A DNA stretch of 50,057 nucleotides from Oscillospiraceae bacterium (GCA_015064555.1 SVRZ01000018.1:1-50057); one strand, 5' to 3'; positions 33,342 to 42,046 are shown, counted from the stretch's first letter. A program made the numbers and translations. Notes: generated by a model not told the origin, from the sequence alone.

Positions 33342-34389
33342 CTGCGAAGTACTTAATGGTTCTGACCATCTGAGAGGTGTAGGAGTTCTCGTTATCATAC
33401 CAAGAAACAACCTGTACCTGATAGGTGTCATCATCAAGCTTAGCAACCATGGTCTGGGTAGCATCGAAGAGAGAACCGTACTTGATTCCGATAACGTCGG
33501 AGGAAACGATCTCATCGGTGTTGTAACCGAAGGACTCGGAAGCCTGAGCCTTCATAGCTGCGTTTACAGACTCCTTGGTAACGTCCTTACCCTTAACTAC
33601 TGCAACGAGGATAGTGGTAGAACCGGTGCAGGTAGGAACTCTCTGAGCAGAGCCGATAAGCTTGCCGTTAAGCTCGGGGATAACAAGGCCGATTGCCTTT
33701 GCAGCACCGGTAGAGTTGGGAACAATGTTCTGTGCGCCTGCACGTGCACGGCGAAGGTCACCCTTTCTGTGAGGACCGTCAAGGATCATCTGGTCACCGG
33801 TGTATGCGTGTACGGTGGTCATGATACCGGAAACGATGGGGAATGCATCGTTAAGAGCCTTAGCCATAGGAGCAAGGCAGTTGGTGGTGCAGGAAGCTGC
33901 GGAAATGATCTGATCATCAGCGGTAAGGCTCTCATTGTTTACGCCGTAAACGATGGTCTTAAGATCGTTGCCTGCGGGAGCAGAGATAACAACCTTCTTT
34001 GCGCCTGCGTTGATGTGAGCCATGGACTTTTCCTTAGAGCAGTAGAAGCCGGTGCACTCAAGAACAACGTCAACTCTGAGCTTCTTCCAGGGGCACTTAA
34101 CTGCATCCTTCTCAGCGTAGATCTTGATCTCCTTGCCATCAACGATGATAGCGCCGGGAGCAACAACCTTTCCGTTCTCGTTAACTACTGCATCCCTGTA
34201 ATCAACGGTGTGACCTGCTGCAAGGTAGCTACCCTGAGCGGTGTCGTACTTAAGGAGATGAGCGAGCATCTTGGGGCTGGTAAGGTCGTTGATAGCAACG
34301 ATCTGATAACCCTTTGCACCAAACATCTGTCTGAATGCGAGACGACCGATACGGCCAAAGCCGTTAATTGCAACTTTTACATTTGCCAT
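33328..34389 (-). CDS. gap: Glyceraldehyde-3-phosphate dehydrogenase (phosphorylating)
   Basis: 353 residues, slightly longer than the usual 330-340. The NAD-binding start is [18 protein letters not shown] and the catalytic [12 protein letters not shown] contains the nucleophilic Cys. The downstream VHAYTGDQ gives the partner His. It converts glyceraldehyde-3-phosphate to 1,3-bisphosphoglycerate with NAD and phosphate in glycolysis. The ribosome binding site GGAGG is 9 nt before the ATG. The gene is alone, with its own promoter and terminator. Its 3' end is copied in a 26-bp tandem repeat. Confidence 0.97.
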   Translation of the reverse strand: MANVKVAINGFGRIGRLAFRQMFGAKGYQIVAINDLTSPKMLAHLLKYDTAQGSYLAAGHTVDYRDAVVNENGKVVAPGAIIVDGKEIKIYAEKDAVKCPWKKLRVDVVLECTGFYCSKEKSMAHINAGAKKVVISAPAGNDLKTIVYGVNNESLTADDQIISAASCTTNCLAPMAKALNDAFPIVSGIMTTVHAYTGDQMILDGPHRKGDLRRARAGAQNIVPNSTGAAKAIGLVIPELNGKLIGSAQRVPTCTGSTTILVAVVKGKDVTKESVNAAMKAQASESFGYNTDEIVSSDVIGIKYGSLFDATQTMVAKLDDDTYQVQVVSWYDNENSYTSQMVRTIKYFAELAK

Positions 34390-34431
34390 TTTTGAAATCC
34401 TCCAAAAAATAATATTTTTAATCCGTCCTGT

Positions 34432-34460
34432 ATTATATCACAGTTTTCTGAAATATACAA
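34432..34460 (-). promoter_or_regulatory. Promoter of gap
   Basis: TTGTAT (complement of 34455-34460) and TATAAT (complement of 34432-34437) on the minus strand have a 17-bp spacer, about 40 bp before the gap start. Confidence 0.65.
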
Positions 34461-34529
34461 TAGCTTTGACTAATTTTTATCAAAAATTCTTCACTTTCTT
34501 CAAATTTAAGCCACATTTAAAGCGATTTT

Positions 34530-35285
34530 TTATATATTTTCCACTTTTTTATCCCGAAAAGCTATGCTTTTGCAGGCAAATCGCAAAAGCTTCGGCAGTC
34601 TTTTCAGGCGCTTCGGCTCTCTTATCATGCGGTAAGCCCATTCAAGACGGAAGGCTCGGAATACCCTCGGTGCGCGCGACTTCATTCCCGAATATACGTC
34701 GGCAGAGCCGCCAAGCGCCAGAAAGAGGCTCTTCTCGGAATACTTCCTTACATTACTTATAAATAGCTCCTGCTTTGGCGAGCCGAGGCAAACGAAAACT
34801 ACGTCGGGTGTGTATTTGCGAAGCAATTCTTCGACCTCGCGCTCGGTATAATTATAGCCATCCAGTGCGAAAATGGGAGTTACAAGCTTATGCTTTTCGC
34901 AAAGTCTTGCCAAGGCAAGCCTCGCAACGCCCGGCTTACCGCCGATAACCGCAAGCCCGAGAGGAACTACGTCCAGTATAGCCTCCCCAAGCTCAACGCC
35001 CGGGAAGGTGGCGCTCCTTATTCCGCGCACCGCGAGTGCAAGCTCCACACCTATACTCTCGGGTATACAAAGCGACTCCCCGAGAGCGCGCCTGAGCCCC
35101 TCGTCCTTAAGAGAATCATAGGCTATCTCGGCATTGACCGTTGCAACCGAACCGCCCTTCCCCAAAAGATCTGTCACCCTTGCTAAAAGCTCTTCTTTCG
35201 TACCTGTAATAAGCTCGATGCCAAACAAGCTTGCTGTCCCCGATGTAGCTCTTTTCTTCTCTCTTTTTTCTTTCGCTTTCACCAT
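34530..35285 (-). CDS. WecG/TagA/CpsF family glycosyltransferase (GT26)
   Basis: 251 residues. FGIELITGTKEELLARV opens the domain, TVNAEIAYDSL holds the conserved region around the catalytic acid, and VVFVCLGSPKQELFISNV with LALGGSADVYSGMKSRAPRVFRAFRLEWAYRMIREPKR is the family's C-terminal signature. These enzymes add ManNAc or ManNAcA to a lipid-linked GlcNAc, in teichoic acid or enterobacterial antigen synthesis. It is separate from the main polysaccharide operon. The basic N-terminal 15 residues and C-terminal tail may help membrane contact. The ribosome binding site GGGGA is close to the ATG. Confidence 0.9.
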   Translation of the reverse strand: MVKAKEKREKKRATSGTASLFGIELITGTKEELLARVTDLLGKGGSVATVNAEIAYDSLKDEGLRRALGESLCIPESIGVELALAVRGIRSATFPGVELGEAILDVVPLGLAVIGGKPGVARLALARLCEKHKLVTPIFALDGYNYTEREVEELLRKYTPDVVFVCLGSPKQELFISNVRKYSEKSLFLALGGSADVYSGMKSRAPRVFRAFRLEWAYRMIREPKRLKRLPKLLRFACKSIAFRDKKVENI

Positions 35286-35340
35286 ATTTCCCCTTGCTTA
35301 GCTTTTATTCCGCTTTATTATCTATTTCCACTCACAAAAA

Positions 35341-35393
35341 TTTTCGCGCTTATGCCAACCCTTCATAAAGAATGATTGTCATAAGCGCGAAAA
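35341..35393 (-). terminator. Terminator of the uronide operon
   Basis: TTTTCGCGCTTATG (35341-35354) and its exact complement (35380-35393) form a 14-bp stem around a 25-nt loop, followed by a T-rich TTTTTG on the minus strand. It separates the GH88 operon from the GT26 gene. Confidence 0.7.
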
Positions 35394-35477
35394 ATTATAC
35401 TATTATTTACATATTCGGCTTGAACATCATTATAAAGTGAAAATCAAAACCGTCCTATGTTACTTTTCCTGATGCCG

Positions 35478-35840
35478 AAGCCCGGCAAGTTTTTCGGACC
35501 GCCTCGCGGCGATTTGGGCTCGGGTCCCAAATCGGGAAAACTTTTTGCCGCTACACCGAAGCTTCACCTCAACCGACAGTTCAGCGCGGCTGTTCGTACC
35601 CAAGCCCAGCAAGTTTTCCGGACCGCCTCGCGGCGATTTGGGCTCGGGTCCCAAATCGGGGAAACTTTTTGCCGCTACGCCGAGGCTTCACCTTACACAA
35701 AACTCCTGTGCAGCTGTTCATGCCCAAGCCCAGCAAGTTTTCCGGACCGCCTCGCGGCGATTTGGGCTCGGGTCCCAAATCGGGGAAACTTTTTGCCGCT
35801 ACGCCGAGGCTTCACCTCAACCGACAGCTCAGCGCGGCTT
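35478..35840. repeat. Three tandem 124-bp repeats
   Basis: Units start at 35478, 35602 and 35726, a spacing of exactly 124 bp. The core of about 70 bp is nearly identical in all three and folds as an outer stem (AAGTTTTCC with GGGAAACTT) enclosing two hairpins, CCGCctcGCGG and CGATTTGGG/CCCAAATCG. The flanking 50 bp vary more. The third unit ends at the stop codon of the GH88 gene. The frames it opens are not protein-like. With the terminator at 35341-35393 it fills the gene-free stretch 35286-35839. Confidence 0.88.
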
Positions 35841-37000
35841 TACCAGGGCAAGAATTCCGATCCGAGCAGCTTAAGAAGAGCCTCTGCAAAGTAATAATCG
35901 GCATAGATTATAGAGATATGAACGCCTGCCTGCGCCTCGGTATAGGTTCCGGGGATAGGATAGCGAACACTACCGTTTCCTATTATGTAGTCGGTATTCT
36001 CATCAAAGTTACCGAAGGCATCGCAGATAGCACGAACGAGCTTGACAGCCGCATTCATATACATACCGCCCTCATTCTCGGGAAGTCGCTTTCCGAGCTC
36101 CATCATACCGCAAGCGGCAATAAGACCTGCGGTGGAATCATAATACACAGGCTCTGCGGGAGCGCGGAAGTCTATTCTCGGAAGCCAATCATCACAGCAG
36201 TTAGCTATGAAGTAGTTGGCAACCTGCTTTGCCGCATTGAGATACCTTTCCTCGCCTGTATGGATATAAGAGAGGGTAAATCCGTACACAGCCCAGGACT
36301 GACCGCGTGACCAGGACGAGCCGACGGCACATCCCTGACCTGCATAGGTGCAGACAACGTCACCGGTTTCTCTGTCATGCTCAACGATATGAGCTACAGA
36401 GCCGTCCTCACGGAGGTGGTCGCACAGCGCGGTATCTGCCTGTGCCATAGCCACAAGCTTAAATCTGTCATCGCCTATCTCGCGGCTCGCCCAGTAAAGG
36501 AGAGGAAGATTCATAAGGGTATCTATTATCGTCCAGTTCTTCTGCTTCTGACCGTTCCAGGCGGTGATAAATCCACCGTCGACATTGAATCTGCTTGCAA
36601 GGAGCGAAGCGGCAAAGAGATTGCGAGTTCTCGAGCCCTTATCTCCAAGTATGCGCCAGAGGGCACCCGAAAGAATGTGCCACTGGAATCCAACGTCATG
36701 ATGAAGCTCGGTAGTCTTTTCCGTAAGGGCAACGTCAAGAAGGCTCTCTATCGACTTTGCACAAGCGAGGTATTCCTCGGCACGGGTATGCTCATACATC
36801 ATAGCATTGAGTCCGCCGAAGAAGCCGCGAGTCCAGCCTCCTATATTGGGACAAGGCTTATGTCTGCCGTTTTCATCAACACCGTCCGCCGCGATATCGC
36901 GCGAGCGAACTGCTATCTTCCTGAGCTTGGAATCGACCTTCGCAAAGGTTTCCTCCGCCCAGGCTCTGTTTTCTTCAAGTATCTGTTTGTAATTTTTCAT
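35840..37000 (-). CDS. Unsaturated glucuronyl hydrolase, GH88 (copy 1)
   Basis: 386 residues, an (alpha/alpha)6 barrel enzyme. Asp102 in HHDVGFQWH and Asp160 in WTIIDTLMNLPLLYW match the two aspartates (Asp88, Asp149) of the Bacillus GL1 enzyme that hydrate the 4,5-unsaturated uronic acid. SSWSRGQSWAVYG is the substrate-binding aromatic segment. It releases unsaturated uronate from lyase-made oligosaccharides. No signal peptide, so cytoplasmic. It is the last gene of the operon, 6 bp after its paralogue, with a stop codon touching the 124-bp repeats. GH105 is less likely because of the DTLMNLPLLYW form. Confidence 0.92.
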   Translation of the reverse strand: MKNYKQILEENRAWAEETFAKVDSKLRKIAVRSRDIAADGVDENGRHKPCPNIGGWTRGFFGGLNAMMYEHTRAEEYLACAKSIESLLDVALTEKTTELHHDVGFQWHILSGALWRILGDKGSRTRNLFAASLLASRFNVDGGFITAWNGQKQKNWTIIDTLMNLPLLYWASREIGDDRFKLVAMAQADTALCDHLREDGSVAHIVEHDRETGDVVCTYAGQGCAVGSSWSRGQSWAVYGFTLSYIHTGEERYLNAAKQVANYFIANCCDDWLPRIDFRAPAEPVYYDSTAGLIAACGMMELGKRLPENEGGMYMNAAVKLVRAICDAFGNFDENTDYIIGNGSVRYPIPGTYTEAQAGVHISIIYADYYFAEALLKLLGSEFLPW

Positions 37001-37006
37001 ATTCTG

Positions 37007-38170
37007 TCACCACGCAAAGAATTCCGCACCGAGAAGCTTCAAGACCGCCTCCGTGTAGAAATAATCACCGTAAATTATCGAAATGTGAACGCCTGCCTGC
37101 TCCTCCGTATAGGTTCCGGGAACGGGATAACGAACACTGCCGTAGCCGAGCATATGATCATTCTCGGGATTCCAGTCAACAAATTTCTCGGTCATGGCAC
37201 GAAGGATATTCATCGCCGCATTCATATACATACCGCCCTCGTTTTCGGGAAGGCGCTTTGCAAGCTCGATCAGTCCGCAAGCTGCACACGCTCCTGCGGT
37301 AGCGTCATAATATACCGGCTCTGCGGGAGCGCGGAAGTCGATCCTCGGAAGCCAATCGTCACAGCAGTTTGCTATGAAGTAGTTGGCTACCTGCTTTGCC
37401 GCATTGAGATATCTTTCCTCACCGGTGTGAATGTAAGAGATGGTGAAGCCGTAAAGTGCCCACGCCTGACCGCGCGACCAGGAAGAGCCTACAGCAATTC
37501 CCTGACCGCCGTGAGTCGCTCTTACCTCAGCAGTCTCTCTGTCGTGCTCTACGATATGTACTACCGAGCCGTCCTCACGGAGGTGGTCAAGGATAGACAT
37601 ATCGGCATGTGCCATAGCGATCTTCTTATATCTGTCATCGCCTATCTCGTCGCTTGCCCAATAAAGGAGAGGAAGATTCATAAGGCAGTCGATGATAGAA
37701 TAATCTCTTGCCGAATTCCAGTTCCACGCACGGATAAAGCCGCCGTCCATAACGTATCTCGATGCAAGAGTTGCCGCGCAGAAGAAATTACGTGTCCTCG
37801 ACTTCTTATCGCCGGTGATCTTGTAATTCGCGCCCGACATAAGATGCCAGAGGAATCCAAGGTCATGGTCAAGCTTATCGTAATTTGCGAGTGCCTTGTC
37901 CATCAGCTCCTCGCTTCTGTTTGCCGTCTTGAGATATTCCTCGTTCTTAGTGTAGGCATAGAGCATATAATTAAGTCCGCCCCAGAAGCCGTTGCACCAC
38001 CAGTTCGGGTTAGTCTGCATACGGTCTACGTGGAATCCGTCCTTATCAACTCCGTCCGGAATCTTATCGCGCGAGCGAAGCGTCATCTCGGACATCTTCT
38101 TATCTATCTTCTTGAAGGTATCCTCCGCCCAGGCACGGTTTTCATCAAGTAAGGTCTTGTAGCTTTTCAT
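37007..38170 (-). CDS. Unsaturated glucuronyl hydrolase, GH88 (copy 2)
   Basis: 387 residues, paralogous to the previous gene along its whole length. Asp103 in DHDLGFLWH and Asp161 in YSIIDCLMNLPLLYW are the catalytic pair. The two proteins are identical over about 45 residues near 245-289, with only silent DNA changes there, while other parts differ more (for example residues 45-60 and 205-225, near the predicted +1 subsite). They probably act on different unsaturated disaccharides. Likely cytoplasmic. Confidence 0.92.
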   Translation of the reverse strand: MKSYKTLLDENRAWAEDTFKKIDKKMSEMTLRSRDKIPDGVDKDGFHVDRMQTNPNWWCNGFWGGLNYMLYAYTKNEEYLKTANRSEELMDKALANYDKLDHDLGFLWHLMSGANYKITGDKKSRTRNFFCAATLASRYVMDGGFIRAWNWNSARDYSIIDCLMNLPLLYWASDEIGDDRYKKIAMAHADMSILDHLREDGSVVHIVEHDRETAEVRATHGGQGIAVGSSWSRGQAWALYGFTISYIHTGEERYLNAAKQVANYFIANCCDDWLPRIDFRAPAEPVYYDATAGACAACGLIELAKRLPENEGGMYMNAAMNILRAMTEKFVDWNPENDHMLGYGSVRYPVPGTYTEEQAGVHISIIYGDYFYTEAVLKLLGAEFFAW

Positions 38171-38187
38171 CTTTAACTCCTTTCAGA

Positions 38188-38985
38188 TCAGGGCTGCTTA
38201 CCGAAATATGCCTGTATTCCTCCGTCTACATAGAGGATCTGACCGTTTACGAAATCAGAAGCCGAGGATGCAAGGAAGACTGCAGGGCCTGCGAGATCCT
38301 CGGGATCGCCCCATCTTCCTGCAGGAGTCTTAGTCTCGGTGATGAAGGTATCAAACGGATGCTTCGAGCCATCGGGCTGTGTCTCACGAAGAGGTGCGGT
38401 CTGAGGAGTTGCAATATAGCCGGGGCCGATACCGTTGCACTGAATATTGTACTGACCGTACTCGGATGCTATATTTCTTGTAAGCATCTTGAGTCCGCCC
38501 TTTGCAGAAGCGTAAGCCGAAACGGTCTCACGTCCGAACTCGCTCATCATAGAGCAGATGTTGATTATCTTACCGCTTCTCTGCTTGATCATAGAGGGGA
38601 GAACCGCCTTGGAAACGATGAAGGGAGCATTGAGGTCAACGTCAATTACCTGTCTGAACTCGGAAGCCTTCATATCGATCATGGGTATTCTCTTGATGAT
38701 GCCGGCATTGTTTACAAGAATATCAACAACGCCTACCTCCTTCTCTATTGTAGCGACCATAGCATTGACAGCATCCTCATCGGTAACGTCGCAAACGTAA
38801 CCTGTTGCATCAATGCCGTCAGCCTTGTAAGAAGCAAGACCTCTGTCCACAAACTCCTGCTTTATATCGTTGAATACTATTTTAGCACCCGCTGCCGCAA
38901 GTCCCTTTGCTATTGCATAACCGATTCCGTAGGATGCGCCCGTAATAAGAGCGACCTTGCCTGTAAGATCAAAATTGTTTGCCAT
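38188..38985 (-). CDS. SDR oxidoreductase, KduD/gluconate 5-dehydrogenase type
   Basis: 265 residues, classical short-chain dehydrogenase. The TGASYGIG cofactor loop (about 15-22), NNAG near residue 92 and the catalytic YASAK are intact. The acidic residue after the first strand (NDIKQ) favours NAD. Family relatives are gluconate 5-dehydrogenases and 2-keto-3-deoxygluconate 5-dehydrogenase (KduD). Next to KduI, reduction of 5-keto-4-deoxyuronate isomer (DKII) to 2-keto-3-deoxygluconate is the best guess. It lies 17 bp upstream of the GH88 genes. Confidence 0.85.
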   Translation of the reverse strand: MANNFDLTGKVALITGASYGIGYAIAKGLAAAGAKIVFNDIKQEFVDRGLASYKADGIDATGYVCDVTDEDAVNAMVATIEKEVGVVDILVNNAGIIKRIPMIDMKASEFRQVIDVDLNAPFIVSKAVLPSMIKQRSGKIINICSMMSEFGRETVSAYASAKGGLKMLTRNIASEYGQYNIQCNGIGPGYIATPQTAPLRETQPDGSKHPFDTFITETKTPAGRWGDPEDLAGPAVFLASSASDFVNGQILYVDGGIQAYFGKQP

Positions 38986-39009
38986 TTTTCATATCTCCTT
39001 TTTAAAAAA

Positions 39010-40632
39010 TCATCTGAGTTCTTTGGTTTCGATATGGTCCATATCGGTGAATTCCTGATTCTCACCGCACATAGCCCATATGAAGGAATAGTTTTTGGTG
39101 CCGACGCCCGAGTGGATAGACCAGGAGGGCGAAATTACAGCCTCCTCGTTGTGCATAATGATATGGCGCGTTTCCTTAGGCTCGCCCATCATATGGAATA
39201 CCGCATCGTTTGCTCCCATATCGAGGTAGAGATATACCTCCATTCTTCTGTCGTGGGTATGACAGGGCATAGTGTTCCAGTTAGAGCCGACCTCAAGCTC
39301 GGTGAGTCCCATAGCAAGCTGGCAGGACTTCATTACCTCGGGATGGATATACTGGTTGATAACTCTCTTGTTGCAATCCTCGACCGATCCGCAGGGAACC
39401 TTGCGTGCCTTGGTGATATCTATCTTGACCGTGGGATACTCGGTGTGCGCGGGGCAGGAGGTTATGTAGAACTTCGCGGGATTCTTTTCATCAACACTTC
39501 TGAACTTAAGGTCACGATGTCCCTTACCTACGTAGATTCCGTCTCTGGGGTTCATCTCGTACTCCTCACCGTCAACAGTGATGATTCCCTTACCGCCGAT
39601 GTTGATACAGCCGAGCTCGCGGCGCTCAAGGAAGTAGTCTGCGGCAAGCTCCTTGCCTGCCTCGAGCTTGAGCTCAAGCTTGATGGGCATCATACCGATA
39701 ACTATGATCCTGTCGGTATGGCTGTATACCATTCTGATGTTATCCTTTGTAAAGAGGTTCGATATATGGAATTCCTCTCTCAGTCTGTCTGTTGTGTAAT
39801 ACTTTACGTCTTTAGCATTAGAAGCGTCTCTGACTTCCATTCCTTCATTCTCCTTTTTGATATATTTTCCCGTAACCTCAAGCTCGGTAAGCGCCGCGAA
39901 GGACAGAGATCCATCCTCGAGCCTTTGCTGCCTGAAGCCGGTAAGCTTTACGTATTCTGTAACCTTGAGCTCTATCGCGAAGGTCTGACCTCCGGGAACA
40001 CCCTCAAGCGAGATGTGAGTAAGCGAGCCGTCCGAAAGCTCAACGTCCATCTCCTTCCAATATGTATCATGCGGAAAATCCGCACGCAGAAACAGTGTCA
40101 CCGCGCTGACCTCAACAGGGCATCCGAAATGAACCTCAAACTCAAGGTCCTCTCTGAGTCCGCCGCCCCAGGAGTGGTATGGATACTGACCGTGAGAGGC
40201 AGTATTCGTAACACCGTCTATGGCGTTTCTCTCAAAGAAGCACGGATCCTCTCTGGTAACAAAGTTTGCAACCGCATGGGGATAGTACTTAGCGATCTTA
40301 TGCCTGTCGTGAGAATTCAGAGCGATATTGCGCTCGCCGTATATCTCTGCTTCACAGGGCTCGGAGCATTTTATAAGATGGCTGTCACCGCCGAACGCCT
40401 CCGTACCGTAGCACGCACGGCGCTCATAACCGAAGGGGATCATAAATTCAAAGCTGCCGTCGGGGATATAGATTATCGACTCGGCAAGAGTTTCATCGAG
40501 CGAAAGCTTAACGAACTCGGTATAGTCGGGCTCGACACGCCATTTGTCGCCCTCCTCGTACACGCCGTTATAGCGCTCGCAGATCTCTTCACCGTATGCC
40601 TTGAATTTCACGTCGCCGTTTGCGCCGATCAA
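39010..40632 (-). CDS. kduI: KduI fused to an N-terminal sugar-binding-like domain
   Basis: 540 residues. Residues 265-540 are a full-length 5-dehydro-4-deoxy-D-glucuronate isomerase, with the zinc ligands His458 and His460 in PCHTHDRRMEVY and Glu465, which match E. coli KduI His196, His198 and Glu203. The first 264 residues form another domain with a beta-sandwich, discoidin-like look (NAIDGVTNT...WGGGLREDLEFEVHFG...LFLRADFPHD). No stop or frameshift separates them. Met265 has its own AAGGAG 9 nt upstream. The annotated start is TTG, but GAGGTGA is 21 nt away. An in-frame ATT at 40644 is better placed. KduI converts the keto-deoxy-uronate to DKII. Confidence 0.9.
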   Translation of the reverse strand: MIGANGDVKFKAYGEEICERYNGVYEEGDKWRVEPDYTEFVKLSLDETLAESIIYIPDGSFEFMIPFGYERRACYGTEAFGGDSHLIKCSEPCEAEIYGERNIALNSHDRHKIAKYYPHAVANFVTREDPCFFERNAIDGVTNTASHGQYPYHSWGGGLREDLEFEVHFGCPVEVSAVTLFLRADFPHDTYWKEMDVELSDGSLTHISLEGVPGGQTFAIELKVTEYVKLTGFRQQRLEDGSLSFAALTELEVTGKYIKKENEGMEVRDASNAKDVKYYTTDRLREEFHISNLFTKDNIRMVYSHTDRIIVIGMMPIKLELKLEAGKELAADYFLERRELGCINIGGKGIITVDGEEYEMNPRDGIYVGKGHRDLKFRSVDEKNPAKFYITSCPAHTEYPTVKIDITKARKVPCGSVEDCNKRVINQYIHPEVMKSCQLAMGLTELEVGSNWNTMPCHTHDRRMEVYLYLDMGANDAVFHMMGEPKETRHIIMHNEEAVISPSWSIHSGVGTKNYSFIWAMCGENQEFTDMDHIETKELR

Positions 40633-40681
40633 TTTAAGATTAATGATAGCAACTCACCTCTTTCTTTTATCATACGGATTA

Positions 40682-40710
40682 ATCATACCATATAATTTAA
40701 AATAAAGCAA
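40682..40710 (-). promoter_or_regulatory. Promoter of the uronide operon
   Basis: TTGCTT (complement of 40705-40710) and TATGAT (complement of 40682-40687) on the minus strand have a 17-bp spacer, about 40-50 bp before the start region of the KduI fusion. It is moderate in strength, as expected for a regulated catabolic operon. Confidence 0.6.
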
Positions 40711-40789
40711 GCCTTAAATCAACTTTATCTTGATTTTTTAACGCAATTATGGTAAAATAAGCTAAAGAAATTTGTAGGAGGTGACAAAA

Positions 40790-41368
40790 ATGCGGATACT
40801 GACAAGGATCGTGCGCCTGTTTTTCTGGCTGATAGTCGGTCTTTTCATCGGTCTTGCAGTAAACACGCTCGTCGACAGCTCCTACGAGCTTTTACATAAA
40901 TGGATGCCGCACGCCTTCCCTATCTACAACCCCATACACGATCCCGATTCATATGAGAGCTTTCTTCTGAAGAAAAACGCGCTTTCCCTTGCGCTCACGC
41001 TCTTCGTATCGGTATATCTCTCCTTGCGGTACGACAACAGCCGTGACGAATATATCATATCAGCGACCGATGGTCTGTTTGAGATACCCGACGTAAAGGA
41101 CACATACCTCGCCGCATTCCTTGTATCCGACGTTATCGCCGCCATTCTTTGCGGTGTGCTCATCGCTCTTCCTGTGCTCTTCATCCCGCTGCAGCTCCTT
41201 GAAACACCCGGTATGATATCGGCACTCTTCACCGGCTTCCACACTATGCATAAATTGCTCGGAAGCTTCAACTATATGCTGCTGATCCCCGTATCCGTGT
41301 TGATATTACATATTCCGGCATTGCCGCTCGCTATCGCCTATTGGCGCGCGAAGTGGCTCTCGGCCTAA
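40790..41368 (+). CDS. Small multipass membrane protein, function unknown
   Basis: 192 residues with four hydrophobic segments, near residues 7-24, 60-80, 105-130 and 158-180. The second and third are separated by a polar loop containing YDNSRDEYIISATDG. I recognise no family. The start at 40790 is chosen because AGGAGG lies 8 nt upstream, whereas an upstream GTG overlaps it. The next gene begins 12 bp after its stop, so the two probably form an operon. Divergent from the uronide operon. Confidence 0.7.
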   Translation: MRILTRIVRLFFWLIVGLFIGLAVNTLVDSSYELLHKWMPHAFPIYNPIHDPDSYESFLLKKNALSLALTLFVSVYLSLRYDNSRDEYIISATDGLFEIPDVKDTYLAAFLVSDVIAAILCGVLIALPVLFIPLQLLETPGMISALFTGFHTMHKLLGSFNYMLLIPVSVLILHIPALPLAIAYWRAKWLSA

Positions 41369-41380
41369 GGGAGGTGCGGG

Positions 41381-41971
41381 ATGCTTATCTCCGAATTCCT
41401 TATAATATTTGCCGCTATACTCGCGGCATCTGCGCTTTTGTCATACACAGTCAAGCGCATACGGCTTTTATACGTGATACACAGACTGAAAAGGATCGAT
41501 GGAGTGACGGTTGAAATATGCTCATACCCTTCGTTCTTTGCGCCTCGTCCCACGCGCAGGATCGCGGCAAGGATATCCGTCGGTGGCAGGTGCTATGCCG
41601 TGCGGATCTTCAACGGTGTATCGGGCGCGCATTCGGTCCACCTCGCAAGTCCGAAATTCGCATCCGTTTCGATAAAATCCGCGAGCGTCACCAAGGCACG
41701 CATATTCGGGCGGCAGGTATCCGCGGTAAAGCTTGAGGGCGGTGCCACCCATTTTGCAAGGACGGTCATAATGAAGCCCGAGGGTGACAGAGAGGGCGAC
41801 GTGCCCGTTATGCTCTTCAATCCCGCGCCGAGAGAGCTTACATACGTTACTCCCGAGAAGAACTCAATCAGGGTTGCCTTCACTGGTGATACGGTTATGG
41901 GTATGCGGATATTCACGCGCTCTACCTTTGAGAATTTTATCGACAGATCGTCAAGAGGATTTTACACTTAA
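41381..41971 (+). CDS. Single-pass membrane protein, function unknown
   Basis: 196 residues. One membrane helix at about 5-25 is followed by a basic stretch (KRIRLLYVIHRLKR) and a cytoplasmic beta-rich domain rich in Val, Ser and Arg. No known motif is recognised. GGAGGT is 6 nt before the ATG and overlaps the space after the upstream gene's stop. Ends at the terminator at 42000-42046. Confidence 0.65.
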   Translation: MLISEFLIIFAAILAASALLSYTVKRIRLLYVIHRLKRIDGVTVEICSYPSFFAPRPTRRIAARISVGGRCYAVRIFNGVSGAHSVHLASPKFASVSIKSASVTKARIFGRQVSAVKLEGGATHFARTVIMKPEGDREGDVPVMLFNPAPRELTYVTPEKNSIRVAFTGDTVMGMRIFTRSTFENFIDRSSRGFYT

Positions 41972-41999
41972 ACCGGCAATTTGTAAACAAAATATAGCA

Positions 42000-42046
42000 A
42001 AATCGACCAATTCACTGCGCATCTGCGGTGCATCGGTCGATTTTTT
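42000..42046. terminator. Terminator between 41381 gene and rnpB
   Basis: AAATCGACC (42000-42008) pairs with GGTCGATTT (42035-42043), with an inner CACTGC/GCGGTG stem, and is followed by TTTTTT. A perfect 14-bp palindrome GTCACACGTGTGAC lies just beyond (42051-42064). The A-tract on the other side would also end rnpB transcription. Confidence 0.75.

Noticed and set aside
35457-36310. Overlapping plus-strand frames across the 124-bp repeats that resemble repeat proteins
   Set aside because: The 124-bp period is not a multiple of three, so the same DNA is read in shifting frames. There is no ribosome binding site and the sequence is low-complexity. The element is more likely structural.
36377-38152. 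A 591-residue open frame on the plus strand opposite the GH88 genes
   Set aside because: Shadow of the two GH88 genes, whose catalytic motifs are intact on the minus strand. The internal repetition only mirrors the paralogy of the two GH88 genes.
38359-40695. A 778-residue open frame on the plus strand opposite KduI and the SDR gene
   Set aside because: It is antisense to well-supported genes, has no family motif or ribosome binding site, and arises from the codon bias of the opposite strand.
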